DNA of 64,000 nucleotides from Vandiemenella viatica. Its lineage: Eukaryota > Arthropoda > Insecta > Orthoptera > Morabidae. This document shows, piece after piece, positions 44,434 to 55,400 of the stretch (positions are counted from its first letter, which is position 1; every line of letters starts with the position of its first letter). The translations under genes were made by a program, and so were the position numbers. The stretch spans positions 271,065,930 to 271,129,929 of the forward strand of contig JARYHS010008074.1 of NCBI GenBank assembly GCA_031002005.1, read 5' to 3'. The notes under the pieces are model-generated. The model was not told the origin of the DNA. It made no database searches and saw only the letters and a list, made by a program, of their open reading frames with translations.

Positions 44434-45046
44434 CTAATCCTATAAACAAAGTGAAAATACATTAAAAATAGGTATTAATGAGACTTGCGATATAGAACAT
44501 AATCCACATAAATACAGGGTTAATTTTAAATCACCAGAAAGCTCTCGGCCCGTATTCCTATCACTAAAACTAAATAGTGACTTTTGTTTAACGACTTTAC
44601 GAAATTTCATATTTCTGTTTTTCATACAAAACTTAAAAATTATTTATTATATCTTTGAAATAAATCAGAAAAGTTCTTTGTCTTTTACATGATGCTTTGC
44701 CAAACCAAAGTAAGAAAAATATGACTGATGAGTAATGAAAATTAAGAGTTGGATTCAATTTTTTTATATATATATATATATGACAAAAAATATCCAGTTT
44801 AGACAAGTCGTATCACAAATGTTGTTGCTTTTAGTGATAGGAATTACAGGCCGAGAGGTTTTCGGTGATTATAAACTAATAACCCTGCAGGATCATGGAT
44901 AGTGTGTTAAACAATAAAGTGCATATAAAAACGTTTTGAACATCGGAAATCTCATTTTTTTATTAGTAAAATCACCATAAAATTTTCATATATAATTTAT
45001 ACAACCATCCAGAAATAGACAAACTGTACTGAAAAAGTATACATAC

Positions 45047-45136
45047 CTGTTTTTGTAGAAAAATACGTAAAGTTGGTGGGACTTTGGGCCCTGCTGAGAA
45101 TAGTGTTGCTGGCGTGCTTGATGTTTTCATAGGTAG
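45047..45136 (-). CDS. 'DGGPDEN' element, second exon
   Basis: Thirty codons, phase 0 at both ends, acceptor TTATTTTTAG and donor CAG|GTATGT. Encodes LPMKTSSTPATLFSAGPKVP and PTLRIFLQKQ. Splice sites and matching phase with the exon at 45274-45516 support a spliced transposon gene. Confidence 0.5.
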
Positions 45137-45273
45137 CTAAAAATAAATAATACTTTAATGAAAATCGTTCATCTATGAAAAAGCTAAGTTTGGTTTATAT
45201 ATTATATGCCTACGTATATGTAATTGATATATATAATCATATATGTTATTTATGTACATAGCAGTAAACTTAC

Positions 45274-45516
45274 CTGTGTAAAATAACTAAGCATTGTTGC
45301 TTTCTCCTTCGTAGCCTTCACCTTGAACTCTTGTATAACATCATTTATATGTTCTATAAACTTTTCTTTATTTTTTAGTTTTTCTGTAGCCGTTTTCCAA
45401 ATTTCGCTGGCATTTTTTTTTTTTTTTTTTTGGCACAGTTGTGCTGGCAAGTTAGCATGAGAGCTTTTATAGGCTAAGAACAGCTGATGATGCAAATCTC
45501 CTTCTTTTGAGGACAT
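45274..45516 (-). CDS. 'DGGPDEN' element, first coding exon
   Basis: ATG at 45516, 81 codons, donor CAG|GTAAGT at 45273, phase 0. Reads MSSKEGDLHHQLFLAYKSSH, an A/Lys run, NASEIWKTATEKLKNKEKFI and KVKATKEKATMLSYFTQ. Basic and helical, perhaps DNA-binding. The poly-Lys part comes from an A/T run (45413-45431 on plus) that may be inflated by slippage. Confidence 0.5.
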
Positions 45517-45909
45517 TACGGTATGAACTCACTTTAACAACACTGACAACAGCAATGTGCTTCTGTGTAAATACTAATTAATACTGACAACGAAAACAAA
45601 TAAAAAAAAACAAATAAAAATGATGTATAATACCGTCAAAGGATTCCCCGTAAAACATAAACCAAAAGGGCTACCAATTACGGACAACAAAAATAAAAAT
45701 AATGTACAATACAATCGAGGGATTCCCCATAAAACATAAACGAAAAGGGTTGCCAACTTGGGAGATTTTAATTCCTTAGTTTTTTATTAAAATAAAAAAA
45801 TGTTACGTAACACGTTGTTCCAATACCCCCTCCCGCCTCTGTAAGGCACCATAACGTTTTACAAGACCCCCCTCCCACCCAAATTGCGTTACGTAATACT
45901 TGAACGCCC

Positions 45910-47439
45910 ACTGAATCACTGGAGATAATTTTTCCTCCTTTCTGTTCCCAGTTCACACACAGTCTTCTCACTGTCCAAAAAGAACTCATCTGACGCTTCC
46001 ATCCCTTCGTCTTATTTAGCCAATAAACACCATAAACAATAGTTTCCAACTAGATTTGGTCAGCTTTTCCCTGTAATAAGGTTCCTTCCCTTCATACTTA
46101 TTTTACAAATAATGTGCCACTGAAATAAGATTTCTCTAAAAACTCACCTTTCTGTTGCAAGCTTATCCAAAGTATAGTTTCCAAGAACTTTTTACCTCTC
46201 GCATTTGTATTATTATTATTATTATTATATTTATGTTTTTAAAAAATACGCAGTATTTTTACCATAGGATCCCTTCAAAGCTTGTGACAAAATAATATAA
46301 AACATCAAATTCTTCCCATAAAATCCTTCTTATTCCACAAATCATTATTTTAATAATTCTTAGGTTCTCCGTTTTATTTATACGTTTTTCATTTCCCACA
46401 TAACATCTTTACTAAAGAACTATTGATTATTTTCGAAATCATCCTTTTATGTTTAACTATTCATATATTTATAATCACTAAATTTTGGTCCTTATCATTA
46501 AACTATCAAATTAATTCTTCCTTTTCCCTTTTCGATGTTAAGTCAATTTTCTGGGTTTATCTAACTGAATTCATAATATCTGGAATATTACACAACATTT
46601 ATTTGTCTTGCTGTCAAGATGTCAAACAGGGAAAAGTTGAGTAACTTTCCAAATAAAATTGCTACATATGCAAAACTTGTGTCAAAACAGTTCTTTCTAC
46701 TCACCTACATACTGAACATACTAGAAATATTTTCTATTATGTATTTGTCTATTTTTGTTCCATCCCTGTAATACTGAACACCGGCATTCCAAATTTCGAT
46801 AATGCAAACGTATCTTACTATGTCACAAAGTTTTGCATAGTTTATACATTTCTCAACGTTTCTGCTGGCCACGTGAGAATACTGATTGCAAAATGAACTC
46901 CTTTTGCTGAAGTTCAAAGGAAACCAAGAAAAAGGAGTAGGTAAAAAGCATGGTTATACTCGGTTCCTTCTCAATTTAGGTAGTAGATAAATGTTTTAAG
47001 CACATTTGTGTACGTCATTTGTTTGTACCACCCCTTGAAACTACCACTAATTTGGAAGCTCCCACGGTTTGCGGATGACCCACAGGCACTTTTCCGTACT
47101 GTTCACATCACTTCACTACAAGCAATATCTGTAGTGGTGTTGCCTGACATGCATACACAATTAAGTCGAAGTCATCCAAATATAATGTAAGCTATCACTA
47201 TTCATATTTGATTTATTCTTGTTCCAAGCACACACAATAAAAATTTCAAAATTTATACTTTTGGTTTCCATGTCACAGAGTAAATATGGTACTAAATTAG
47301 AGTGAAACGTATCCCACATGCCATAAGTAATAACTGGGTGCAGTTTTGGTGAAATCCACTGATTAGTTATTGTGAGAGGCATGCAAAAATAAAAAGGATT
47401 TCAAATTTATCATTCGATAAAAGTGGCAACGAACATAAG
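45910..47439. other. intron 1: no feature recognised
   Basis: AT-rich DNA with short open frames only; a small ATT repeat at 46207-46230. No terminal repeats noticed. Confidence 0.5.
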
Positions 47440-47580
47440 GAAGGATAGGGAAAATAATCTGTCAATTAACACAGATTAAGGAAGGCATGAGGCCAGGATG
47501 AATACAAATCATGAAACACACTTTACAATATTTGGTAAAAAACCTTATTCATGTAAGAAGTAAAACACATGACAAAGGGG
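47440..47580 (-). mobile_element. degenerate PLE terminus, 'AUGA' family
   Basis: Minus strand: the motif at 47524-47555, CATGATTTGTATTCATCC, GGCCTCATGCCTTCC, TTAATCTGTGTTAATTG and TTTTCCCTATCCTTCC. The donor-like box is lost. Old copy. Confidence 0.55.
47524..47555 (-). ncRNA. hammerhead-like motif with A3-U8 core, old copy
   Basis: Minus strand: stem I UAC pairs with GUA, core AUGAAUA (plus 47546-47552), one A, stem II GGU/ACC, then AAAUAUU with G12 missing. A third stem I sequence (UAC/GUA) keeps full pairing, and A3/U8 are again both changed. Confidence 0.45.
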
Positions 47581-47999
47581 AAAATTTGTGCATGTTCAGA
47601 TCTACCACATTTGTGATCATCCTAGCCTTCATGTCCAAAATTTATTATTTTGAACTATGTATCAAGACGAACTCTGTTACTTATCAAGATACAAAGTATC
47701 CTGTATTCTGACCCATGACATATGCTATCACCACATACCACTTTGAATTCCATCCAATATTTTTTGTGTGTTGTGCATAAAAAGATACAAAAATTCAAAA
47801 AAATTATGGTTTTGGGCACCTTTATTATCAGTAGTGTACCTTACAGTATTTTTTTTGAAAATAAATTCCATGCGCACATGTCTCTACAATTATAGTATAC
47901 AGAATAGATCCACTAGCATAGCGGCATCACAGATACAAGAGGCTATCTTTTAGAGGAAGCAATAAGTGAACTGAATCGAGAAGTAAGAAATCTTCTGCA

Positions 48000-50215
48000 T
48001 AAGCCGTACACATATAGCAACCGAGCAGGAGCTCAGTCGAATAGTGATGTATTATTGACCAATTGGCTATATCGGAACTTACTGAGAAATTAGAACGTTC
48101 TAGAATTCTTAACAACCAGTGACCATAATGTTATTACTTTTAAGTTGGTCAGAGGCAGAATGAATTTGAAACATTGAAGGCAAAGAGTTCCAAAATACAT
48201 TTTAATATCCGTTGGGCAGACTGGAACAGGCTGAGGGATAGTTTTGTGCAACCGGAGATCCTACTAGAGGACAATGACATAGATTAAGCTGCAAGAGATC
48301 TCACACAGGCACTAAAAATATCAATGAGAAGGCCCATTCCGTTAAAGAGAACCACTTGCACTATGGACAGACCCTGGACTGAAAGATTGCAAAGACTATG
48401 ACAAAGAATTCGTAAAGCAAGAAAAGACTACCAACACTGTCTCATCACCAATTATAGAGGACAGTTGCTGGAAAAATATAGACACGTTAAAATTGAATTC
48501 TGAGAACTGTTAATAACAATTAAACAAAAAAGTTGGGAAACATTTGTGAGAATAAACTTGCACACAGACCTCTAGGGTATCCCTTACAAAATCACAACAG
48601 GAAAAGTAAAACCTCCAACTACACTGTGCGAAAACAAGAAGGAACCATGGCTACAAGTTGGAAGACTATTGCAAAAGTATTATGCCAAGAACTCTTTTCA
48701 GCTGAAGAAGTCGAAGATGAGGAGATGGAGCATAAAGTGCTCTATCTGGAAATGGACCAACATAGGCAAAGCACCAGTGACACTCCAGATATTGGCATCT
48801 TGGGGGTAGTTCAAGCAATAAATGCCATGTCCGGGAACATAGCTCTGGGTCCAGATGGTATTCCAGCTGAAGTACTACAAGAACTGATAGTGGTGCAAGC
48901 TCTATAATGAATACCTGCATCAGGTCCGAGTACTGAACATCTGGAAACAGAGTGAGATATTGATCTTCAAGAAGAGGACAAATATCCAAAATTGCCTAAA
49001 TCCTACTGACCCATCTGCTTGCTAAATGTGCTGGGCAAACTACAATAAAAGGTACAGTGCAAGAGGTTACAAGAACATTGGGAGAAGGAAGGGATGAATC
49101 CAAACAAATATGGATTAAGAGCAAGTAGATCTACAAAGGATGCAATCAATCAGACAATGAATCTGATACAGAGCTCGAACCAGAAATACGTCATATGGAA
49201 TCTTGTCAATATATCTGGGGAATTTGATAATCTATGGTGGTCTGCACTTTTTGCCTGGCTTAATGAAATCAATTGTCCAAAGAACCTGTATAATACCTTT
49301 AAAGATTACTGCAGTAACATACGTCAAACTAAGGTGTCCTGGAGCATCCATATAGAAAAAGCTGACAAAGGGTTGTTCATAGGGATCCATCCATCTGTGG
49401 CCCGATATTTTGGAACATTGGGCTTGAACTGGGTATTACAAGGCTGCAAAGATGCCAAAAGTTCTGGGCCTTGTTGCCTTTGCTGATGATCTATTCTTAC
49501 TTGGAGAGGGTAAAACCAGAGACAACATTGAGGTCAAAAGCACAAAGATTCTACGTGAACTCATTCGATGGTGCAGACAAGTCAAACTAAGATTAGCACC
49601 ACACAAAACCTGTTATATATTAATGACAGGCACATTACAGAGCAATACGACTATTAAAATAGATGGAGTCAAGATAAGAAGAAGTCCAGTCAGTCAATAC
49701 CATGGTGTGAAATTAAATGAAACTTTAAATTTTATGGCCCATACAGAGGAAGTATATGGGAGGGCCACCTCAATCATGAATAAATTAATCAGGATGCGAC
49801 AAAGGTGCCTCCAACTTTCACTGCTTGTTATCTGAACATACCAAAATACAATATTAACATCAATTGTAGGGTATGCAGCCAGCACCTGGGCCAGACACCT
49901 AAGAAAAGTAAAAACAAAGAACTTTTCAAGAGGACACAGCAAAGTATTCTCCTTAGGCCGAGTGGTGCTTAAAAAACAACAGCATCTGATGCCCTTACTG
50001 TGGCACTTGGTGTGTGGCCACTGGACTTGGAACTTCTTAAGCAGGGAACACTATACTGATCTAGAACAGGTGGAGAAAATCATGGGAGCACCAGCAACAA
50101 CAACTGCAGAGGTTAACAGTTTGTTATTGGAAGATAGGCAGCAAAAATGGAGCGCTAGCACAACAGCAAGGAAAGACTAATAATATGTTTCCACAAAATC
50201 TACACAAAGAGGCTT
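48000..50215 (+). pseudogene. R1-like LINE, 5'-truncated and decayed
   Basis: Plus-strand pieces in several frames: TTSDHNVITFKL (end of the endonuclease), FNIRWADWNRL, RIRKARKDYQ, MNPNKYGLRASRSTKDAINQ (RT), GEFDNLWWSALFAWL (motif A; FDN in place of FDN/FDAAW-type), GLVAFADDLFLLGEG (motif C, FADD), LIRWCRQVKLRLAPHKTCYI, KIDGVKIRRS..YHGVKLNE, and a C-terminal TTTAEVNSLLLEDRQQKWSA. Order and motifs fit the R1 clade. It lies outside rDNA, as many R1-clade families do. Confidence 0.78.
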
Positions 50216-50234
50216 GTGCTATTCGTTTACTTAT

Positions 50235-50876
50235 TAAAAATTTATTGTGGGGTAAGATTAGGGTGTAATTATGCTAGAGCCGCTGTAAAATCCTGTTTCC
50301 TCAGTGAGTGGGGCCGAATCAAGGATGGAGCTGATTAAGTTCGAAAAGAGGTTTCTAAAAATTTTGTAAAGATAATAATCGTATAAGGTAATAGTTTTTG
50401 TTGTTATGAATACTTCCTTTCCGGTGAAACAGAATTATTTCAGCATTGTTCTATGAGAAGGGAATTGAAGTATTATGAAGAATATAAATCTTTAGCTAAG
50501 TGATTGATTTCTTACAGATTTCTATAGAGAGACCATCATCAATAGCAGCAATTCCTTTGCTCAAGCTATTTATAGCATTCTGACTTCAGAAATTCTATTA
50601 CTGATTAAATCAGTTGCCATTATCAGTTTCTTTCCAAGAATAAGCTTTCTTTAAACCTGATTTTTTTCTCTATCTCTAATGACATCCTCATTGTTCTTCT
50701 TTATATCAGCTTTTCCTTCTTTTCCCGAGATTTTACACAGTTCGCAACACTTCAACATATCATAATTAAATCAAATCTTCATCTCCCTCCTTCTTTTGAA
50801 TAGGTCTTGATTTCTCACTTAATTAGCTTTATTGATTGTTGGATAATGGAAACAAAGAAACTGCAGCGAGGCACTG
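50235..50876. other. intron 1: nothing recognised
   Basis: AT-rich sequence between the R1-like relic and the PLE palindrome. Confidence 0.5.
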
Positions 50877-50974
50877 AAAATAAGATAGGATAGGGAAAAA
50901 TAAACAGATACCCGTCACTTACCACAGATGAAGGCAGGAGGGCGGGACGAACACGTAAAAACATAAACAAATTG

Positions 50975-51006
50975 CACAATATTTCAACATAAGTCTTAGT
51001 CATGTG
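50975..51006 (-). ncRNA. hammerhead-like ribozyme with A3-U8 core, minus arm
   Basis: Mirror copy of 51101-51132: core AUGACUA on plus 50997-51003, GAAA present, stem I CAC/GUG fully paired. Confidence 0.55.
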
Positions 51007-51100
51007 AGAGGCAAGACAAATGGTAGGGGGAAAGATGTGGTCACATCCCGGCAGGTTGGGATGTGACCACATCTTTCCCCCTACCATTTGTCTTGCCTCT

Positions 51101-51132
51101 CACATGACTAAGACTTATGTTGAAATATTGTG
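51101..51132 (+). ncRNA. hammerhead-like ribozyme with A3-U8 core, plus arm
   Basis: Stem I CAC (51101-51103) with GUG (51130-51132). Core A51104 UGAC U51109 A51110, one A, stem II GAC (51112-51114) with GUU (51119-51121) around UUAU, GAAA 51122-51125, self-complementary AUAU (51125-51128) for a dimeric stem III, U17 at 51129. Every conserved hammerhead element is present except positions 3 and 8, which are A and U and could still form the 3-8 pair. Confidence 0.58.
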
Positions 51133-51229
51133 CAATTTGTTTATGTTTTTACGTGTTCGTCCCGCCCTCCTGCCTTCATCTGTGGTAAGTGACGGGTATC
51201 TGTTTATTTTTCCCTATCCTATCTTATTT

Positions 51230-52016
51230 TCTTGTTGATTGTTGCACTGATATAAGCTGCCGACAACTTGTGCACTCATGACTTATATTGCCAGAGGTTC
51301 TTCATTGAATTTATAAAGTTTTCTCTGGAGAATATGTAGAAATTAATCTCTATTTTAATCAAAATTTTTACAATTAATAATATTGATCTTGTCTTTTCTG
51401 AGTCTATTTCTTTCAGCTCTTATACTAAATTTTGTAGAGATTATCAGTGCAGTGTATAAAAATGGGCAGTAATGTAAAATGCAAAATTTTTCTTTGCTCT
51501 GTATATAATCTCTCTGAGCTATGTATGTGATATATTGCACATCAAGTGTGGGAATTTCAATAAAACCTTTTTCGTTCATAATAACGTGTTGATTACAGTT
51601 TATTTTCATGTTCTACACAATTAAGACCTAACATTAATAACAACAATGTCAATACTATGTGTTAGTAGCCAGTCGTTTCTGCTCATGTTAAACTTGTTCT
51701 GATCTGAGTTGTTTATAACAATGCGAGATGTGTTTGAAAGAACAAAGTGTATGTTTTATTTCTTAGACGTCGTCGCATTTAACTGCCACATGGGATATTC
51801 TGTTATCAAGCTTGTGTTCAGTCGGCGAAGATATTTTATCACCCTCTTTTACTATCTTCAAATAAAAGAGTAATAGCACTTAAAAAAATTAACCTTTTTT
51901 TGTAGTGTCTTTCCGGACTCCAACACCAAATAAAATTAAAATGCAGGTTCTGTAGTGGACATATTTCAATTATTTTAGATTCTTGTATTTTACTTCACCT
52001 AGTCTGAGCCGGTGGC
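51230..52016. other. intron 1: nothing recognised
   Basis: AT-rich, no repeats or frames assigned between the PLE palindrome and the I-type LINE. Confidence 0.5.
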
Positions 52017-52028
52017 GTACGTGCAAGA
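52017..52028 (+). repeat. target-site duplication of the I-type LINE, left copy
   Basis: GTACGTGCAAGA, repeated exactly at 57892-57903. The two copies bracket a complete LINE structure. Confidence 0.75.
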
Positions 52029-52051
52029 GTGTGGTTGTGTTTTTGTGGGCT

Positions 52052-52088
52052 TTAGGGCGCGTCGACAACGAGGTCATTAGCGCCCTAA
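52052..52088 (-). promoter_or_regulatory. 3'-terminal hairpin of the I-type LINE
   Basis: TTAGGGCGC (52052-52060) pairs with GCGCCCTAA (52080-52088), nine base pairs, around a 19-nt loop. In sense the loop contains TGACCTCGTTGTCGAC. SINE A (17783-17812) and SINE B (22214-22241) have hairpins at the same place with related loops. Likely recognition structure for reverse transcription start (inference). Confidence 0.68.
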
Positions 52089-52133
52089 CAATTACCAGCA
52101 AAGGCTGTGATTAAAATTCATAATAAAAGTACT

Positions 52134-52407
52134 GTCTGCATGGTTGACTGTAAAGGGGTCGACCATACAGACAGCACATAAAACAAATCACAAAACTAAG
52201 ATGTAGCCCCTAAAGGGGCCAGCCTGGTACTAAGACCGTTGTACACCTGGATGGCTGTAAAGGAGCCAAACAGGTTCACTGAATACTTTAAAAACATTGA
52301 ATATCTTCGCTGGCTGTAAAAGGGCCAGCGCGAAACGAATTAAAACAAAATAAAAAAAATAGAACAGAGCACATGGATGGTAGGCTGTGAAGGGGACTGC
52401 CATCCAT
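52134..52407 (-). promoter_or_regulatory. array of hairpins with a constant loop in the LINE 3' UTR
   Basis: Hairpins at 52134-52172 (stems 5+9 bp), 52204-52220 (variant, GCCCC/GGGGC), 52246-52274, 52308-52330 (7 bp) and 52373-52407 (13 positions, 11 Watson-Crick). Stem sequences are all different, but the plus-strand loop is TGTAAAGGG, TGTAAAGGA, TGTAAAAGG or TGTGAAGGG; in the sense RNA, CCCUUUACA. See findings. Confidence 0.72.
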
Positions 52408-52439
52408 TCTAAAACTACGCCGACCTGCCTAAAATTTTA

Positions 52440-55400
52440 GATATCAGGCCGGCAATACACAAAACTTTAAAACCTTGGCCACATTGCTGGTCTCATTATT
52501 TAAAATCAGGGCCAAATCGTTGGCCAGGCCAACATCTGCCCTAAAGTCTATAAAAGATACACAATCAATTAAAATGTGGCGCACCGTCAAAGGTACGCCA
52601 CAAGCATCACATTCGGGTGGTCCTCCCGGCGGAAAAGAAAGCTGTGAGTCAGAGGACAGTGCCCTATACGGAGGCGAGTGAGGAGAACCTCATCCCTCCT
52701 CGCCCGCTGGAGGAGCTGCTCCACGGCTGAACGGTCGGTTTGACCAGCCGGAGCTTATTATGCTCTACCTCCAGCCACTGCCTCTGCCAAATGTCAAAAA
52801 CAAATCTTTTCCCCGCCGAGGCAAGGTCAGACTTTGGGACCGGATCAAAGTCAACTCTGACCTTGTGCAGGCTAACTTGGCAGCTCATCAGCTGCCTCGT
52901 TCCCCGATTCCCACATGACCGGGTACCCAGCAGAAAACGACCTCCTTTCCGAAGATTGAAGGGATCGGAGGGTGTCCTGTATATCCTGGACAAGACGATC
53001 TGCTGGGTACATGCTTCCTATAGCCTGGATGCAACTGAGGGAATCACAGCATATGATGTACTTCGTGCCGCGACTTACTTTCATATGCTGGAGCGAATTT
53101 AACAAAGCGTAACACTCTGCAGTGTACGCTACAACAGCTATTCAGTTTGTAGTTAAAAGTCGCTCGAGGGAACACCACAGAGCAGCCAACTCCATTAGCC
53201 TGCTTAGACCCATCCGTGTATACCAGGGTAAAATCGCGGAACTGATTTAAAACATCACTAAAAGTTCGGCTAAAAACATTGTCGGCGGTACACAGATTGT
53301 TGTACCGCGACAATTCTAAAACTGTTCTGGGCCTCTTTAAAAGCCAGGGAGGAGATTTACTCCCAACCCTGGTGATAAAGAGGGCATCTGAAACCCATAT
53401 TCCTCCAATATAGCCTTTGTACGGTAGCTGAACGGTTTAGTTGCTCTTTGACGGTTGGAATATAGCCGTTCAAAGTTAACTACGTCGTACACGGGACTGC
53501 CAGGAGTTGTGGCAATATAGTGTCACACCATGAGGAGACGCCGGCGGATGGAAAGTGGCGGCTCGCCAGACTCAGCACAAATGCTGGGTATCGGACTGGT
53601 GCGGTATGCACCTGTGGCGAGACGGATTCCTGCATGGTGGACACTATCCAGAATACGGAGATAGCTGTCCCGTGCCGAACCGTAACAATGCAACCGTACT
53701 CCAACGCGACCGTACAAAGGCTCTGTAAAACTGTAGCAGGCAGGAGCGGTCAGCGCCCCACGACCACACAGACACTTCAAAACATTAAGAGCTTTCAGGC
53801 TCTGGCTTTACATCTTTAAGATGTGGCAGCCATGTAAGCCTACTGTCGAAAATGAGGCCCAGAAACCGAACAGTTTCGCTAAAACTTAAAACGGTGTTCC
53901 TCAAGGTGAGATGAGGTTCCGCTAAAAGACTTCTACTACGGCTAAAAAGTACACACCGCGTTTTCTCAGCAGAGAAACGAAAGCCGGTGTGTACTGACCA
54001 TTCATCCAGCCTGTTCAGCGTGAGCTGCAGCTGCCGCTCAGCGCTTCTCAGGCTGGCGATGCATAAAAATTAAAAAGTCGTCAACGTATAAGGAGACCGG
54101 ATGGGCCTCCTTATAACAGTTGAGATGCTATTAATGGCAATAGCAAAAGGGTTACACTTAAAACTGAGCCTTGAGGAACACCGTTTTCCTGAATAAAAAG
54201 GTCGGACACTTCTCTACCGACTCGATACCGGAAGCAACGACCAGATAAAAATGATTTTAAAAATCGGGGAAGGTTACCCCTAAACCCCCATTCGTGTAAC
54301 TGTTTTAAAATAACATGCCGCCAGGTAGTATCATAAGCCTTTTCGAGGTCGAAAAAGACACCCACAAGGTGTTGGCTGCTGATGAACGCATCCTGTATTG
54401 CCGCCTCCAGGAGGATCAGGTTGTCCAAGGTGGAACGGAACTTCCTGAATCCACACTGAAAGCGGCTCAGCAGATTTCGGGATTCAAGACACCAGACGAG
54501 GCGACGATTGACCATCCTCTCCAGTGTCTTCCCCACGCAGCTCGTTAAGGCAATGCTACGGTAGCTACCTGGCAGCAACTTGTCTTTACCGGGTTTTAAA
54601 ATTGGAATCATCGTTGCTCCTTCCATGAGTCGGGGAAGTGTCCTCCGGTCCAAATTTCATTAAAAATACCCAGGAGGTACTCTTTAGCATCTTTGTTAAG
54701 ATGCCTCAGCATCTGGTACTGGATCAGGTCAGGCCCTGGCGCAGTGTCTTTGGCGTTGTTAAGAGCCGACTCCAGCTCCCAAAATGAAAATGGGCTATTG
54801 TAGTCTTGCAATTCCGACGAGTCGAAGTTAATGTTTTGCCTTTCGGCAGATGTTCTTCGTTGTTGGACCTGTTGGTCCAATCCGGCAGATGAAGTGATGG
54901 CAGCGAAGTATTCTGCCATCAACTGCGCTATTCTTCGCTCGTCGGTAACTACACGCCCCCGATCCAGTAATCCAGATACTGGTGGTCGTGAGTACCTCCC
55001 GGATATACGGCGGATAGACTCCCATACCTTTGATGATGACGTGAAACGATTAATGGTGCTCACAAAGGTCTGCCATGACCTCCTCTTGCTCTCCTTAATG
55101 ACACGACGTGCCTTAGCTCTAGCAACCCGGAACGCTGCGAGGTTGTCGGGTGTCGGCTGCAACTTAAACCGACGCAAGGCCCGTCTGCGACCCTGAATTG
55201 CGGAGCGACATTCGTCGTTCCACCAGGGGACGGGCGCTCTGCGCAGTGCTCCAGAGTTGCCAGGCATGGAAATATCAGCAGCCTGGTGAATCACATCAGT
55301 TAGATGTTTCACCTTATCCTCGATGTTGCTGCGCTGTTCGAGGGTGACTGACCGGCTGTAGAGCTGCCAGTCAGCTCTGCCGACATTCCATTTCTTTGTC

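Larger units (their letters stand above)
41929..45909 (-). mobile_element. 4-kb TIR transposon with spliced coding region, superfamily unclear
   Basis: Ends GGGCATTCAAATATTACGTA ... TACGTAATACTTGAACGCCC are inverted copies (about 28 bp with few mismatches, continuing into C/G runs). 3,981 bp. Inside, on the minus strand, are three exon-like blocks with good splice sites and further coding blocks. It shares TIR design with the MITEs at 21278 and 35778, so it may be an autonomous relative. No clear target duplication seen. Confidence 0.72.
50877..51229. mobile_element. near-perfect palindrome of two PLE termini, 'AUGA' family
   Basis: Arms 50877-51047 and 51058-51229 are inverted and, by eye, identical over about 170 bp; the spacer is a few bases (around CCGGCAGGTT). 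Each arm has the complete terminus: GATGTGACCACATCTTTCCC, hammerhead-like core, ACGTGTTCGTCCCGCCCTCC, TGTGGTAAGTGACGGG and TTTTCCCTATCC. The lack of divergence points to a recent origin. It would fold into a single long hairpin in RNA. Confidence 0.85.

Noticed and set aside
55013..55196. Plus-strand frames opposite LINE ORF2, for example 54831-55196
   Set aside because: Shadow of the endonuclease/RT coding strand.
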